Of a stretch of DNA of 48,210 nucleotides, positions 17,593 through 26,089 are shown piece by piece (within the stretch, counting starts at the first letter, position 1; the number at the start of each line of letters is the position of its first letter). The notes under the pieces are model-generated. The model ran no database searches. It was not told the DNA's origin and saw only the letters and a program-made list of their open reading frames with translations. The position numbers and the translations under genes are program-made. This DNA is from Candidatus Hydrogenedentota bacterium (GTDB taxonomy: Bacteria > Hydrogenedentota > Hydrogenedentia > Hydrogenedentales > Hydrogenedentaceae). Location: assembly GCA_026415215.1 (NCBI GenBank), contig JAOAHN010000108.1, positions 1-48,210 on the forward strand. Reading direction: 5' to 3'.

Positions 17593-18210
17593 ATGAAAAA
17601 GAAAATCAACTTAGCCAAGGCTATCTTCTTTATCTTGGTAATTGGTCTGTTACTCCCGGGGTGCATACTATCGTTAATACCGCTACCTGAAATAAAAACA
17701 TCTATAAAACTATTTTCAGCAAGCATACCAGCCACATCTTTTGAACAATGGGTAAATAACGAAGAACGCTCAATAAATAAGGTTTGTGCCAACACTGGAT
17801 TCGATGTAGAAACCTTAAGACAAAGAGCCATCGAAGGAATTCAAAAACTCCCTCTCAGCAGATGGATGACCAGATTACTAACTTATGCAATAAATGAAAT
17901 AGAGGTGAAAAGCGTTACTGTGGAAAAAATCACACTCAGAGCTACTGCAGGGAATTTTTCCAAAATTAGCAAAATCTCTGCAAAGATAAAAATAAACAAT
18001 AGTGGAATAATAGACCTCGGAGAAGGAAAATTTAACCAGGACAAAACAGAAATTTATTTTGATAAGAAGATTGAAGTCCTCAACTATGTAAATAAGAATC
18101 CATCAGAGCAAACATGTGTAGAAGGCTCTTTAACCATAACTGGAACATTAGGAACTCAGGCCATTAATTTCGATGGAATATTTGACATCTCTATAAAGTT
18201 AAGTTTTTAA
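17593..18210 (+). CDS. Lipoprotein of unknown function
   Basis: This 205-residue product has a basic N-terminus, a hydrophobic core and the lipobox L-L-P-G-C (cysteine about residue 24), so it is predicted to be lipidated. The remainder alternates short beta-strand-like stretches (for example V-K-S-V-T-V-E-K-I-T-L-R-A) and resembles LEA/immunoglobulin-like beta-sandwich lipoproteins. I do not recognise a family. AGAGGAGGG ends about 8 bases before ATG 17593; another ATG at 17588 is out of frame and closes after two codons. It lies 58 bases after the DUF1080 gene and may share its message. Confidence 0.65.
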   Translation: MKKKINLAKAIFFILVIGLLLPGCILSLIPLPEIKTSIKLFSASIPATSFEQWVNNEERSINKVCANTGFDVETLRQRAIEGIQKLPLSRWMTRLLTYAINEIEVKSVTVEKITLRATAGNFSKISKISAKIKINNSGIIDLGEGKFNQDKTEIYFDKKIEVLNYVNKNPSEQTCVEGSLTITGTLGTQAINFDGIFDISIKLSF

Positions 18211-18283
18211 CCTATCCCCCATTGTTAAAAAGTTTTATATTTCTACCACTTCACATCATTACTCACAAGAAAATTAATTGTCT

Positions 18284-19612
18284 ATGAATGATTTTACAGA
18301 CATCAGAAATAATATCATTTCCGTATTAAAAACGGTCATCGACCCAGATTTAAACAAAGATATAGTTTCTGCAGGCTTTGTAAAAAATGTAGATTTTAGT
18401 GAGAATGGGAAAGTTTCTCTTACTATCGAGCTTACTATTCCTACCTGTCCTCTTCAAAACAAATTCAAACAAGAAATTGAGGACAAATTAAAGGCTATCG
18501 TCGGTATTAGGGAAGTCGAGATAAAATTTACATCAAGGAAGCACCTTCTTACACAGAGAACAACAATAAATAGAGAACAAATACAGAACATTATCGCAGT
18601 ATCTGCATGCAAAGGGGGAGTAGGCAAATCTACAGTTTCTGCATTTTTAGCCCGAGCATTGCAGAGAAGGAATCAAAGAGTAGGTTTACTCGACTTGGAT
18701 ATTTACGGACCTTCCTTACCAACACTACTCAATCTTTCTTCACCTGAAGTGATAATGTTAGGTGAAAAGATAATACCAGTAGAAGTAAATGGTTTAAAAA
18801 CAATGTCATTAGGATATCTATTAGGGGATTCTCCAGCTGTCCTCCGAGGGCCACTTGCATCTAATTATGTAATTCAAATCCTAAGACAAACTGAATGGGA
18901 GCATCTCGATTTCCTCATAATTGACCTACCACCTGGAACAGGAGATATCCAAATAACTTTAGTCCAACAAGTATCTCTTGATGGAGCTTTGATCGTTACA
19001 ACTCCTCATACACTTTCTCTTGTAGATGTTGCAAGAGGAATCTTAATGTTTGAAAAAGTTCAAGTACCAGTTCTCGGAATTATAGAAAATATGTCCTTCT
19101 TCGAGTGTGATAACTGTGGGAAAAAACATCACATATTTGGCAAAGGAATAGATTCACTACAGAATAGATTTGGAATAACTACGCTCGCTCAAATACCCAT
19201 CTTAAAGAACTTTTGGGACGCATCCAAAAGAGATTCTGGAATAGAGTATGAAACCATTTGGGAAGAGCTTGTTGAGAAACTACTGAGAGAAATTGGCAAA
19301 AGACGAGCAAATATTCTGAAGTCCCCAAGAATAGAAACTACCGATAAAATTATGAAGGTCTTCTGGGAAGATAGCACTATCTCAGAGATACCACTCGTAG
19401 AGTTGAGGCGGGCTTGCAAATGTGCGTATTGTGTTGATGAACTTACAAATAAACCTCTTCTAAACCCGAACACTACCCCTCCAAACATTACTATTTTAGA
19501 AATCAATCAATTGGGACACTATGCGATAAGTGTAGCCTGGAGCGATGGACACACCTCAAGTATTTATCCCTGGGACTACCTAAAGTCTCTATTTCCCCCA
19601 AAAAGAATTTGA
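18284..19612 (+). CDS. Mrp/NBP35-type Fe-S carrier ATPase with DUF59 and DUF971
   Basis: Three domains are visible in 442 residues from ATG 18284 (a TTG at 18278 is also possible). They are an N-terminal MIP18/DUF59 domain (1-90), a ParA/Mrp P-loop ATPase, and a C-terminal DUF971 domain (about 355-440). The ATPase carries the deviant Walker A C109-K-G-G-V-G-K-S116, D-L-D-I-Y-G-P-S and the Fe-S-holding C275-D-N-C278. DUF971 shows R-R-A-C-K-C-A-Y-C-V-D-E and W-S-D-G-H-T-S. Mrp proteins bind a [4Fe-4S] cluster between two subunits and hand it to apo-enzymes. The A-C-K-C-A-Y-C cysteines in DUF971 may add another metal site. Clients could include the radical-SAM enzymes and the flavoprotein in this window (inference). 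Confidence 0.92.
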   Translation: MNDFTDIRNNIISVLKTVIDPDLNKDIVSAGFVKNVDFSENGKVSLTIELTIPTCPLQNKFKQEIEDKLKAIVGIREVEIKFTSRKHLLTQRTTINREQIQNIIAVSACKGGVGKSTVSAFLARALQRRNQRVGLLDLDIYGPSLPTLLNLSSPEVIMLGEKIIPVEVNGLKTMSLGYLLGDSPAVLRGPLASNYVIQILRQTEWEHLDFLIIDLPPGTGDIQITLVQQVSLDGALIVTTPHTLSLVDVARGILMFEKVQVPVLGIIENMSFFECDNCGKKHHIFGKGIDSLQNRFGITTLAQIPILKNFWDASKRDSGIEYETIWEELVEKLLREIGKRRANILKSPRIETTDKIMKVFWEDSTISEIPLVELRRACKCAYCVDELTNKPLLNPNTTPPNITILEINQLGHYAISVAWSDGHTSSIYPWDYLKSLFPPKRI

Positions 19613-19684
19613 GAACAATTCCTATATACCATAATAATAAGATTAAAACTACAAAACACTTATCTTTATCTATGGAGAAAAGTT

Positions 19685-21916
19685 ATGTTCGACTTCTATT
19701 TAGCGTTATCTATTGGAATATTAATATTTGCAGAATCGCCCAACATAGAAGGAAAAACAATTGCTCAAAAGCATTCCTTTGTGTATACGGAAATGCCTAA
19801 TAGTTGGGATGAAGGCTTACCTTTGGGAAATGGGTTGTTGGGTGCACTTATTTGGGGGGATGGATCTCCATTAAAGATTTCCCTTGATAGAACCGACTTA
19901 TGGGACCTAAGAGAAGTCTCAGAATTCAATCTACCTGAATATAATTTCCAGACAATGCTAAAGTGGGAAAAAGAAGGGAGATATGATGATCTGATAAAAC
20001 TTTACGAGGACCCTTACAACAATCCTGCCCCCACAAAAATACCTGCGGGTAGACTAAAGGTAGCATTCAAAGAGAATGCCAATGTAAAGAGAAGCACTCT
20101 TGATATATCAAACGCCATTGCCACTGTAGAGTATAACAACGGGGTTCTAATCAAAGTGCTTATACACGCAACAAAACCTTTAGGAATTATATTAAGTGAA
20201 GGGAACAGTGTTCCTGAAGTAGAAATCCTACCTCCGCCCTTTGGAAAACTTAATAACGAGAAGAATCTTTCAAAAGATGACTTACGCTGGTTAGATTACC
20301 CCCCACCCAAAATAGAAAAAGGACAAAATAATTACTCATATACTCAAGAATGCTGGGGAGGTTTCGAATTTGCCATTTACCTGGAAAAGAAAGAAATCAC
20401 ACCTACAAAACATCTTTTCGTATGGTCCATAGAGAGCAACTTTGAATCGAGAGAAAATTCGCTAAACAGAGCCAAAAGAAATGTAATCTCAGCATTAGAA
20501 GATGATTTAGAAAGCCTTATCTCCTCTCACAACAAGTGGTGGGAAGACTACTGGAATAAAACCTATATACATATCCCTGATCTTGACATAGAGAAAAGGT
20601 GGTATCATGAAACTTATAAATTCGGTGCTTCCGCTGGTCCAAATGCTATTACGCTTCAAGGACCCTGGACCGCAGATAACGGCAAGATACCTCCCTGGAA
20701 AGGTGATTACCATCACGATCTCAACACAGAAATGTCATATTGGATTGCTTACTCTGGCAACAGATTAGAACAAGAAAAACATTTCATAGATTGGCTATGG
20801 AAAACAAAAGAAGAAGCAGTTAAATGGACAAGAAAGTTTTTCAATCTGCCGGGATTGAATGTGCCCATGACTACCGATATCCTTGGTAGACAAATAGGAG
20901 GATGGAGGCAATATACTCATTCTCCTACAACCTCCGCGTGGTTGGCACATCATTTCTATCTACATTGGAAATATTCAAATGACATTGAATTTCTCCGGGA
21001 AAGAGCATACCCTTATCTAAAGGAATGCACTATCTTTATAGATAGCATTACCAAAGATTGCCGAGATGAAAACGGTAAAAGAAAACTCCCCCTGAGTTCT
21101 TCTCCCGAAATAAACGATAACAAACCAAACGCTTGGTTTCAGGAGATAACAAACTATGATCTATCTCTTATTAGGTGGCTTTTATCCGCCTGTGCCGAAC
21201 TTGCAAAAACATTAGGAAAAGATGAAGAAAAGGACCGTTGGCTCTCCATATTGGGTGAATTCCCTGACCTTTGGAAAACTGATGAAGAAGGCTTACTCGT
21301 AGCTAAAGATTACCCTTTGAAAGAGTCTCACAGACATATGTCTCATTTAATGGCAATCTATCCGTTAGGTATTCTCAATCCTCACAAACCTGAAGATATG
21401 CAACTTATCAAAACATCTCTAAAGTATTTAGATTCATTGGGAACTTCATACTGGTGTGGGTATAGTTTTGCATGGAGAGCAATTTTATCAGCCCGTGCAA
21501 AAGACCATGAAAATTGCATTAAAAATTTAAAAATCTTCTCAGAGGCATTCGTGCTTAGAAACAGTTTTCATTGTAATGGAGACCAATCAGGCAAAGGCTA
21601 CAGCAAATTCACTTATAGACCCTTTACTCTCGAGGGAAACTTCGCATCTGCTACTGCAATTCAAGAAATGTTGTTACAGAGTCATAATGGCCTAATTGAA
21701 GTGTATCCAGCTGTCTCTCCTGAGTGGAAATACATTTACTTCAAAAATTTAAGAGCAGAAGGCGGTTTTTTAGTTTCCGCCGAAAAAAGAGACAACAAGA
21801 TCAAAGTAGAGATAACAACACAAACAGGAGGTAATTGTTCGCTTATATCACCTAAAACTGGAGAAATCCTGACACTTCATATATCACCTAACGAAACCAA
21901 AGTTATTGAATTCTAA
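19685..21916 (+). CDS. Secreted GH95-like glycosidase with altered catalytic residues
   Basis: A signal peptide (about 1-17) is followed by a GH95-type layout. An N-terminal beta-domain opens W-D-E-G-L-P-L-G-N-G-L-L-G-A. An (alpha/alpha)6 barrel follows with W-T-A-D-N-G-K-I-P-P-W-K, D345-L-N347-T-E-M-S-Y-W, S-S-S-P-E475 and S-H-R-H-M-S-H-L. The end is E650-G-N-F-A followed by E-M-L-L-Q-S-H and a C-terminal strand domain. GH95 enzymes are inverting alpha-L-fucosidases or L-galactosidases. From memory of the bifidobacterial enzyme, E475 matches the general acid. The usual N-x-N is D-L-N here and the usual I-D-G-N is L-E-G-N, so two key positions differ. Substrate or mechanism may therefore differ. 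GGAGAAAAG precedes the ATG. Its end nearly touches the convergent flavoprotein gene. Confidence 0.75.
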   Translation: MFDFYLALSIGILIFAESPNIEGKTIAQKHSFVYTEMPNSWDEGLPLGNGLLGALIWGDGSPLKISLDRTDLWDLREVSEFNLPEYNFQTMLKWEKEGRYDDLIKLYEDPYNNPAPTKIPAGRLKVAFKENANVKRSTLDISNAIATVEYNNGVLIKVLIHATKPLGIILSEGNSVPEVEILPPPFGKLNNEKNLSKDDLRWLDYPPPKIEKGQNNYSYTQECWGGFEFAIYLEKKEITPTKHLFVWSIESNFESRENSLNRAKRNVISALEDDLESLISSHNKWWEDYWNKTYIHIPDLDIEKRWYHETYKFGASAGPNAITLQGPWTADNGKIPPWKGDYHHDLNTEMSYWIAYSGNRLEQEKHFIDWLWKTKEEAVKWTRKFFNLPGLNVPMTTDILGRQIGGWRQYTHSPTTSAWLAHHFYLHWKYSNDIEFLRERAYPYLKECTIFIDSITKDCRDENGKRKLPLSSSPEINDNKPNAWFQEITNYDLSLIRWLLSACAELAKTLGKDEEKDRWLSILGEFPDLWKTDEEGLLVAKDYPLKESHRHMSHLMAIYPLGILNPHKPEDMQLIKTSLKYLDSLGTSYWCGYSFAWRAILSARAKDHENCIKNLKIFSEAFVLRNSFHCNGDQSGKGYSKFTYRPFTLEGNFASATAIQEMLLQSHNGLIEVYPAVSPEWKYIYFKNLRAEGGFLVSAEKRDNKIKVEITTQTGGNCSLISPKTGEILTLHISPNETKVIEF

Positions 21917-21927
21917 AGAGTCCCAAA

Positions 21928-22506
21928 CTACTTTATCTTGGCAGAAACAAACGAATCGACAAACTCGTCTAATTTTGTACATACTTCTCTGTTGAGAGGG
22001 CTCTCATCACACCACGGGGCTATATATACAATACCCACTGACCTACATTTCATAAAACTGACCATTTGTTGATATGCTTTTCCAAGTATATCCGCATTAT
22101 CTTTTTCTTCTCCACCAGCAGTCACTAATAGAGCCATTAATTTCCCTTCAAGCATCGATCTATATCCCTCTTCTCCCTCTTTCCACTTCAATAAACAATA
22201 CATCCTATCCATAAGAGCCTTCAGTTGAGCTGGAAAGCCCCAGCAGAAAGTAGGAGATGCCCAAAGAATTACATCGGCTGCGAGAATATCCCTCAAGACA
22301 TGAATCGCATCATCATCAAAACAACATAAAGATTCATCATCTCTCTTACATCCGAAACATTCTTTACATCCTTGTATACTCAACCCACCCACATGTATAC
22401 GGTTTATTTCTAAGCCCTTTTCCTCCAATTTTTGTTCCAAATATCTTAATACGAGAGCTGTATTACCATTTGCTCTCGGGCTTCCTAACAGAGATAAAAC
22501 TTTCAT
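21928..22506 (-). CDS. Iron-sulfur flavoprotein (Isf/NADPH-FMN reductase family)
   Basis: This is a 192-residue flavodoxin-like protein. G-S-P-R-A-N-G-N-T (residues 8-16) is the FMN phosphate loop. The compact cluster motif C47-x2-C50-x2-C53-x7-C61 matches the C-x2-C-x2-C-x4-7-C of archaeal and bacterial iron-sulfur flavoproteins, which bind one [4Fe-4S] next to FMN. S-P-T-F-C-W-G-F-P-A-Q-L-K forms the second flavin loop. Such proteins carry electrons from ferredoxin, often toward CO2, O2 or H2O2 detoxification in anaerobes. Residue C62 adjoins the last ligand. The gene is alone, 60 bases downstream of the multihaem cytochrome gene on the same strand, so they could be cotranscribed. Confidence 0.85.
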   Translation of the reverse strand: MKVLSLLGSPRANGNTALVLRYLEQKLEEKGLEINRIHVGGLSIQGCKECFGCKRDDESLCCFDDDAIHVLRDILAADVILWASPTFCWGFPAQLKALMDRMYCLLKWKEGEEGYRSMLEGKLMALLVTAGGEEKDNADILGKAYQQMVSFMKCRSVGIVYIAPWCDESPLNREVCTKLDEFVDSFVSAKIK

Positions 22507-22566
22507 AACTTTTTACCTTTCAGATACTATTTTAATGAACAAATAGGATTCTGTAAGACAGAAAGG

Positions 22567-25500
22567 TTAGTGTTTCTCAGTTTCTTCTATTACAGTAAAA
22601 GCCCAAAGAGAATGATGTTCTTTTGCCCAGATATCACTCACTTTCCCACCAAATATTGCCCTGAGACTATGGGGAACTACGAATGCTGCCAGGTATACAT
22701 GAGCTATCAAAACCATAATCATTACCAAAGCAGAGATGTCGTGTAAGGTGTAATATAATTCTTGCCCTGGGAAGTGTGCACCACGATTTAAGCCCATAAC
22801 AACGCCTGTGAATCCACAAGTACCAAAAGCAAGCATAGCTAACCAGAACAGTATTTTTTGACCAGCGTTAAACTTTCCTGCAGGTACATGTCCCTTAACT
22901 CCACCAAGGTATCCGCCAGCCTTCAACAACCACTTCAAATCACCCTTCGCAGGGAACATAAACGCAACCCAACATAGGAACATCATTAACACACCTACAC
23001 AAGCAACATACCCAAAGCATGTATGCCAAACCCTTGCCCAAGGTCCTAACGGATCGTACTGACCAAGCAAGAAAAAGAAACCTGTAATAGCCAGGAATGT
23101 TACGGTTACCATCGCAATTCCATGGGAGATCCTTTCTATACCACGAAATCTTATTACATTTGGCTTTCCTACAGGTGTCCCTTCTTTTCGTCCAATTAGG
23201 ATGTAATGCAATAAAATCACTACCAGCTGAGCAAGTATAATCCACGGTGCATACCTCTTCAATACCCCTTCTCTCCAAGCAGATAATTTGAGAGAGTTGT
23301 AGTCATACCCAAGGATAGCCCACATCGGTAAGTATTCAGGCACCGCATTTTCTGTAAAGGGATCAACAAGAACAGAGCCCATAAAGAAATCGGAATTTAA
23401 TGAATGGCATTCTGTACATCCTTTAGCTCCTTTTGCCATAGAAACAGGCTCAACCCCATGAGATACTGTCCATTCCAATGGCTTTGCAAATGCAAGCAGA
23501 GAAGGGTACGACTCCGGATTTATCTTCTCAATCTCTGCATTGTAAGGAGAACACAAACGGACTTCCACAGGTTTCCATACTTTGTTAGGTTTATCCCAGG
23601 AGAATTGACCTTCTTCTTCAGATTCTTCGTATCTTGTGATTGCAATGAAAGGTTGATTCTCACCTATCCTTTCCATCTCATAAAATTCCTTAGCGTACGG
23701 ATTATCTCCACCCGTCACTTTTACTTTGAAAACCTTCGTCCCTCTTATATAATAAATTTCGTCTTTATCCTTAAGGTAAGATACATTCTGTTTCAGAGCC
23801 CAAGCGAAAAGTCCTATTTCCTCAAGCGTGTTTACCTCGGGAAATGTGTCATTGTTATCGTCATGAATTTTTAGCAGTTTAGTCTCTGTAGTCCTATAAA
23901 CGCCTATTTTCTGCTGTACAGCTGATTTTAACTCGTTTTCAACTTCTATCTTTTGTTTCAGATCAATCTCGGGTAATCCTGGCTTAGGTAATTGTGTCTG
24001 TAATGGTTCTGTGTTCCCTTGAGCATTCCCTGTAGCGTTATCCGATCTTTTTTCAAAAGGATTAGGTGGTAAAGCAGGTGAAGACTCTCCACTCTCAGGT
24101 TTTGCTGGATACAAAACAAAAGAATACTCTGGGAAAGTTAGCCATTCAAATGCTTTCCTCATATCCTTAATAAGAACTGGCCTAACTTCTTCCCCGTCCA
24201 TATATACCCAATACGCTGAAACCTGAGAATGTTGAGCATATATTTTCCCATCACCTTTACTTCTACCTAAAGCAAATTTTGTCTCTTTTATGGTCGCACC
24301 TGGCCTTTTAGGTTGAAGGGTAGTAGGAAGTTCTCTAATCTGTCCAAGGTCATAAGAATAGGTCTGACCACGATATACAACAAGCGGATAAAATTCCTTT
24401 GCAGGACGGAAAAGTGTAGATAACACTATTAGCATTAGTGCCCTTGCTTCAGAATTATCTAATCCACCTTTGTCTTTTACGAAATCCGCAACTCTAATGT
24501 CCCCTTCAGGAAGATCTTTTCCAAAAACCTTTTTAAATAAAGTCCTAATATTGTCTCCTGACTTTATAGTAAATTCTTTGGCTTGAGTCAATTGCTCTTT
24601 TGAGAAAGGAGTTATGATATTTGCGTCGTCTCTATGCCTTACCCATCCCCAAAATCCGCCGAATTCGTAAGCATCCCAGTAAGAACTATCAAACTCCTCC
24701 GGCAATGTGAGAGTTTTGCCAGTGAGGGGGTCTATAACAGACACAGGCAAAAAAGGTCTGTGTGTAATGTGACAAGCTGTACAAGCAATTCTCTCAAGGT
24801 GTAATGGAGGTAAACCCCTGTGCTCTGCGTAAGTAGCACCTTTTTCTTGGGTATCATGACACTGAGAGCAAGACAAAGCGGTATTATCGAGGTCATCCCT
24901 AACAGTCTGAACAGAAGAACTACCTTTAGCAAAGTTATGTCTTATATCTCCATGATGGCAATCAATACATTTCAAACCCTGTTCAGTATGCACATCTTGC
25001 ATATACGGAGAATGCCAACTAATACCTCGCTTTTGCACACTTGACATATCGTGACAGAACATGCACTGCCTATCTGTAGGCCGACGAATCGGTAGGTGAA
25101 CAGTTCCGTCTGCCCGAAAGATACTCTTATCGTAATAAACCTTTGGCTGTTGCCCATCTATAGTGGAACCCCAAACATAACCCAAACCTGCTCCCGCTGT
25201 GCTTGCATACTCAAAATTCCATTTTTTTATCTGTTGAGCTCGAAGCGAATATTCATAATTCTCAAGATGGCAAATAAAACAATCCGCTTCTATTACTCCC
25301 GTCTTTTCCCATGGCGAGTTATAATAATCACCTTCCCCGAATGTGCCTTTGAGGGGACTTGTTTTCTTAGTGATATCGTATCTTTTACCTTCTCTATCGT
25401 ATTCAGCCGGTCCACCTCCGGGATGACATATCCCACAATTAATAACCCAATCAAATGGGGTCATATCAACAATTTCAGTGTCATCAAAATGTTTACCAAC

Positions 25501-25980
25501 GAGTTCTCTCTGATACAGGGATAACCACTTCCCAAAGAAACCTGGGCTTTTATCTACCGCGATACCGTAAGATGGGTCTCCTTCCGGATACATCTCATCA
25601 CGCCCCATTTGAAAATGGTAACCATGAGTTATCCTCTCATAGGGATGACAAGCGCCACAGGTTTGCTTCGTACTTACTGGTCTCGAAATACCCTGCTGTT
25701 GAACAGGAAGATTGGGGTCTACTGGAGTCCCATCAGGGTTTTTAGTCGGGTCTATTATATTTCCCTCCTTATCCCTTAAATGAAAAGGTGGACAGGACAA
25801 TGGTAAAGTTCGGATTATGTTTGCATTTATAGCCCTATTATGATTAACTAAATCTCTGCCAATGTATTTTTCATAATTCTCTATAATGTTCCTTAAAGGC
25901 TCGTCATTGGCATTACTTCCCAAATTAACAAAAAAGAGCGATCCTAATACGAAAAAAATCATTACCCTTTTCTTTAGCAT
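22567..25980 (-). CDS. Octahaem c / cytochrome b fusion, membrane electron-transfer protein
   Basis: The product has 1137 residues and an N-terminal signal peptide (1-25). Seven C-x-x-C-H sites start at residues 108, 182, 234, 306, 338, 371 and 400; an eighth (C-T-E-C-H) starts at 855. Between them lies a long region with a Pro/Gln/Asn-rich linker (about 640-690). Five membrane helices follow (about 910-930, 955-974, 985-1008, 1042-1063, 1076-1100) with histidines H953, H986, H1080 and H1094 placed like the b-haem ligands of formate-dehydrogenase gamma or b561-type subunits. It should move electrons between the quinone pool and periplasmic donors or acceptors. The haem part could be a tetrathionate/nitrite/hydroxylamine reductase relative or only a wire. 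It follows apbE and gfo on the same strand after 92 bases. Confidence 0.85.
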   Translation of the reverse strand: MLKKRVMIFFVLGSLFFVNLGSNANDEPLRNIIENYEKYIGRDLVNHNRAINANIIRTLPLSCPPFHLRDKEGNIIDPTKNPDGTPVDPNLPVQQQGISRPVSTKQTCGACHPYERITHGYHFQMGRDEMYPEGDPSYGIAVDKSPGFFGKWLSLYQRELVGKHFDDTEIVDMTPFDWVINCGICHPGGGPAEYDREGKRYDITKKTSPLKGTFGEGDYYNSPWEKTGVIEADCFICHLENYEYSLRAQQIKKWNFEYASTAGAGLGYVWGSTIDGQQPKVYYDKSIFRADGTVHLPIRRPTDRQCMFCHDMSSVQKRGISWHSPYMQDVHTEQGLKCIDCHHGDIRHNFAKGSSSVQTVRDDLDNTALSCSQCHDTQEKGATYAEHRGLPPLHLERIACTACHITHRPFLPVSVIDPLTGKTLTLPEEFDSSYWDAYEFGGFWGWVRHRDDANIITPFSKEQLTQAKEFTIKSGDNIRTLFKKVFGKDLPEGDIRVADFVKDKGGLDNSEARALMLIVLSTLFRPAKEFYPLVVYRGQTYSYDLGQIRELPTTLQPKRPGATIKETKFALGRSKGDGKIYAQHSQVSAYWVYMDGEEVRPVLIKDMRKAFEWLTFPEYSFVLYPAKPESGESSPALPPNPFEKRSDNATGNAQGNTEPLQTQLPKPGLPEIDLKQKIEVENELKSAVQQKIGVYRTTETKLLKIHDDNNDTFPEVNTLEEIGLFAWALKQNVSYLKDKDEIYYIRGTKVFKVKVTGGDNPYAKEFYEMERIGENQPFIAITRYEESEEEGQFSWDKPNKVWKPVEVRLCSPYNAEIEKINPESYPSLLAFAKPLEWTVSHGVEPVSMAKGAKGCTECHSLNSDFFMGSVLVDPFTENAVPEYLPMWAILGYDYNSLKLSAWREGVLKRYAPWIILAQLVVILLHYILIGRKEGTPVGKPNVIRFRGIERISHGIAMVTVTFLAITGFFFLLGQYDPLGPWARVWHTCFGYVACVGVLMMFLCWVAFMFPAKGDLKWLLKAGGYLGGVKGHVPAGKFNAGQKILFWLAMLAFGTCGFTGVVMGLNRGAHFPGQELYYTLHDISALVMIMVLIAHVYLAAFVVPHSLRAIFGGKVSDIWAKEHHSLWAFTVIEETEKH

Positions 25981-26069
25981 ATCTGAGTATTTCCTATAAC
26001 ATTTATAAGAATTCCTGTTAAATTTTATCTACTAATATCACCCAAGATACTAAAACGATATGTATATTA

Positions 26070-26089
26070 CCTCTATCCAACCATAGAGG
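26070..26089 (-). terminator. Hairpin at the end of the Gfo/Idh gene
   Basis: CCTCTAT (26070-26076) and ATAGAGG (26083-26089) are perfect 7-bp arms around six bases, with the TAG stop inside the stem. No T-run follows on the minus strand, so this is at most a weak attenuator or an RNA-stabilising hairpin between the gfo and cytochrome genes. Confidence 0.3.

Noticed and set aside
23404-23874. Plus-strand open frame of 156 codons inside the cytochrome gene
   Set aside because: It is antisense to a clear multihaem cytochrome coding sequence and has no start context or domain.
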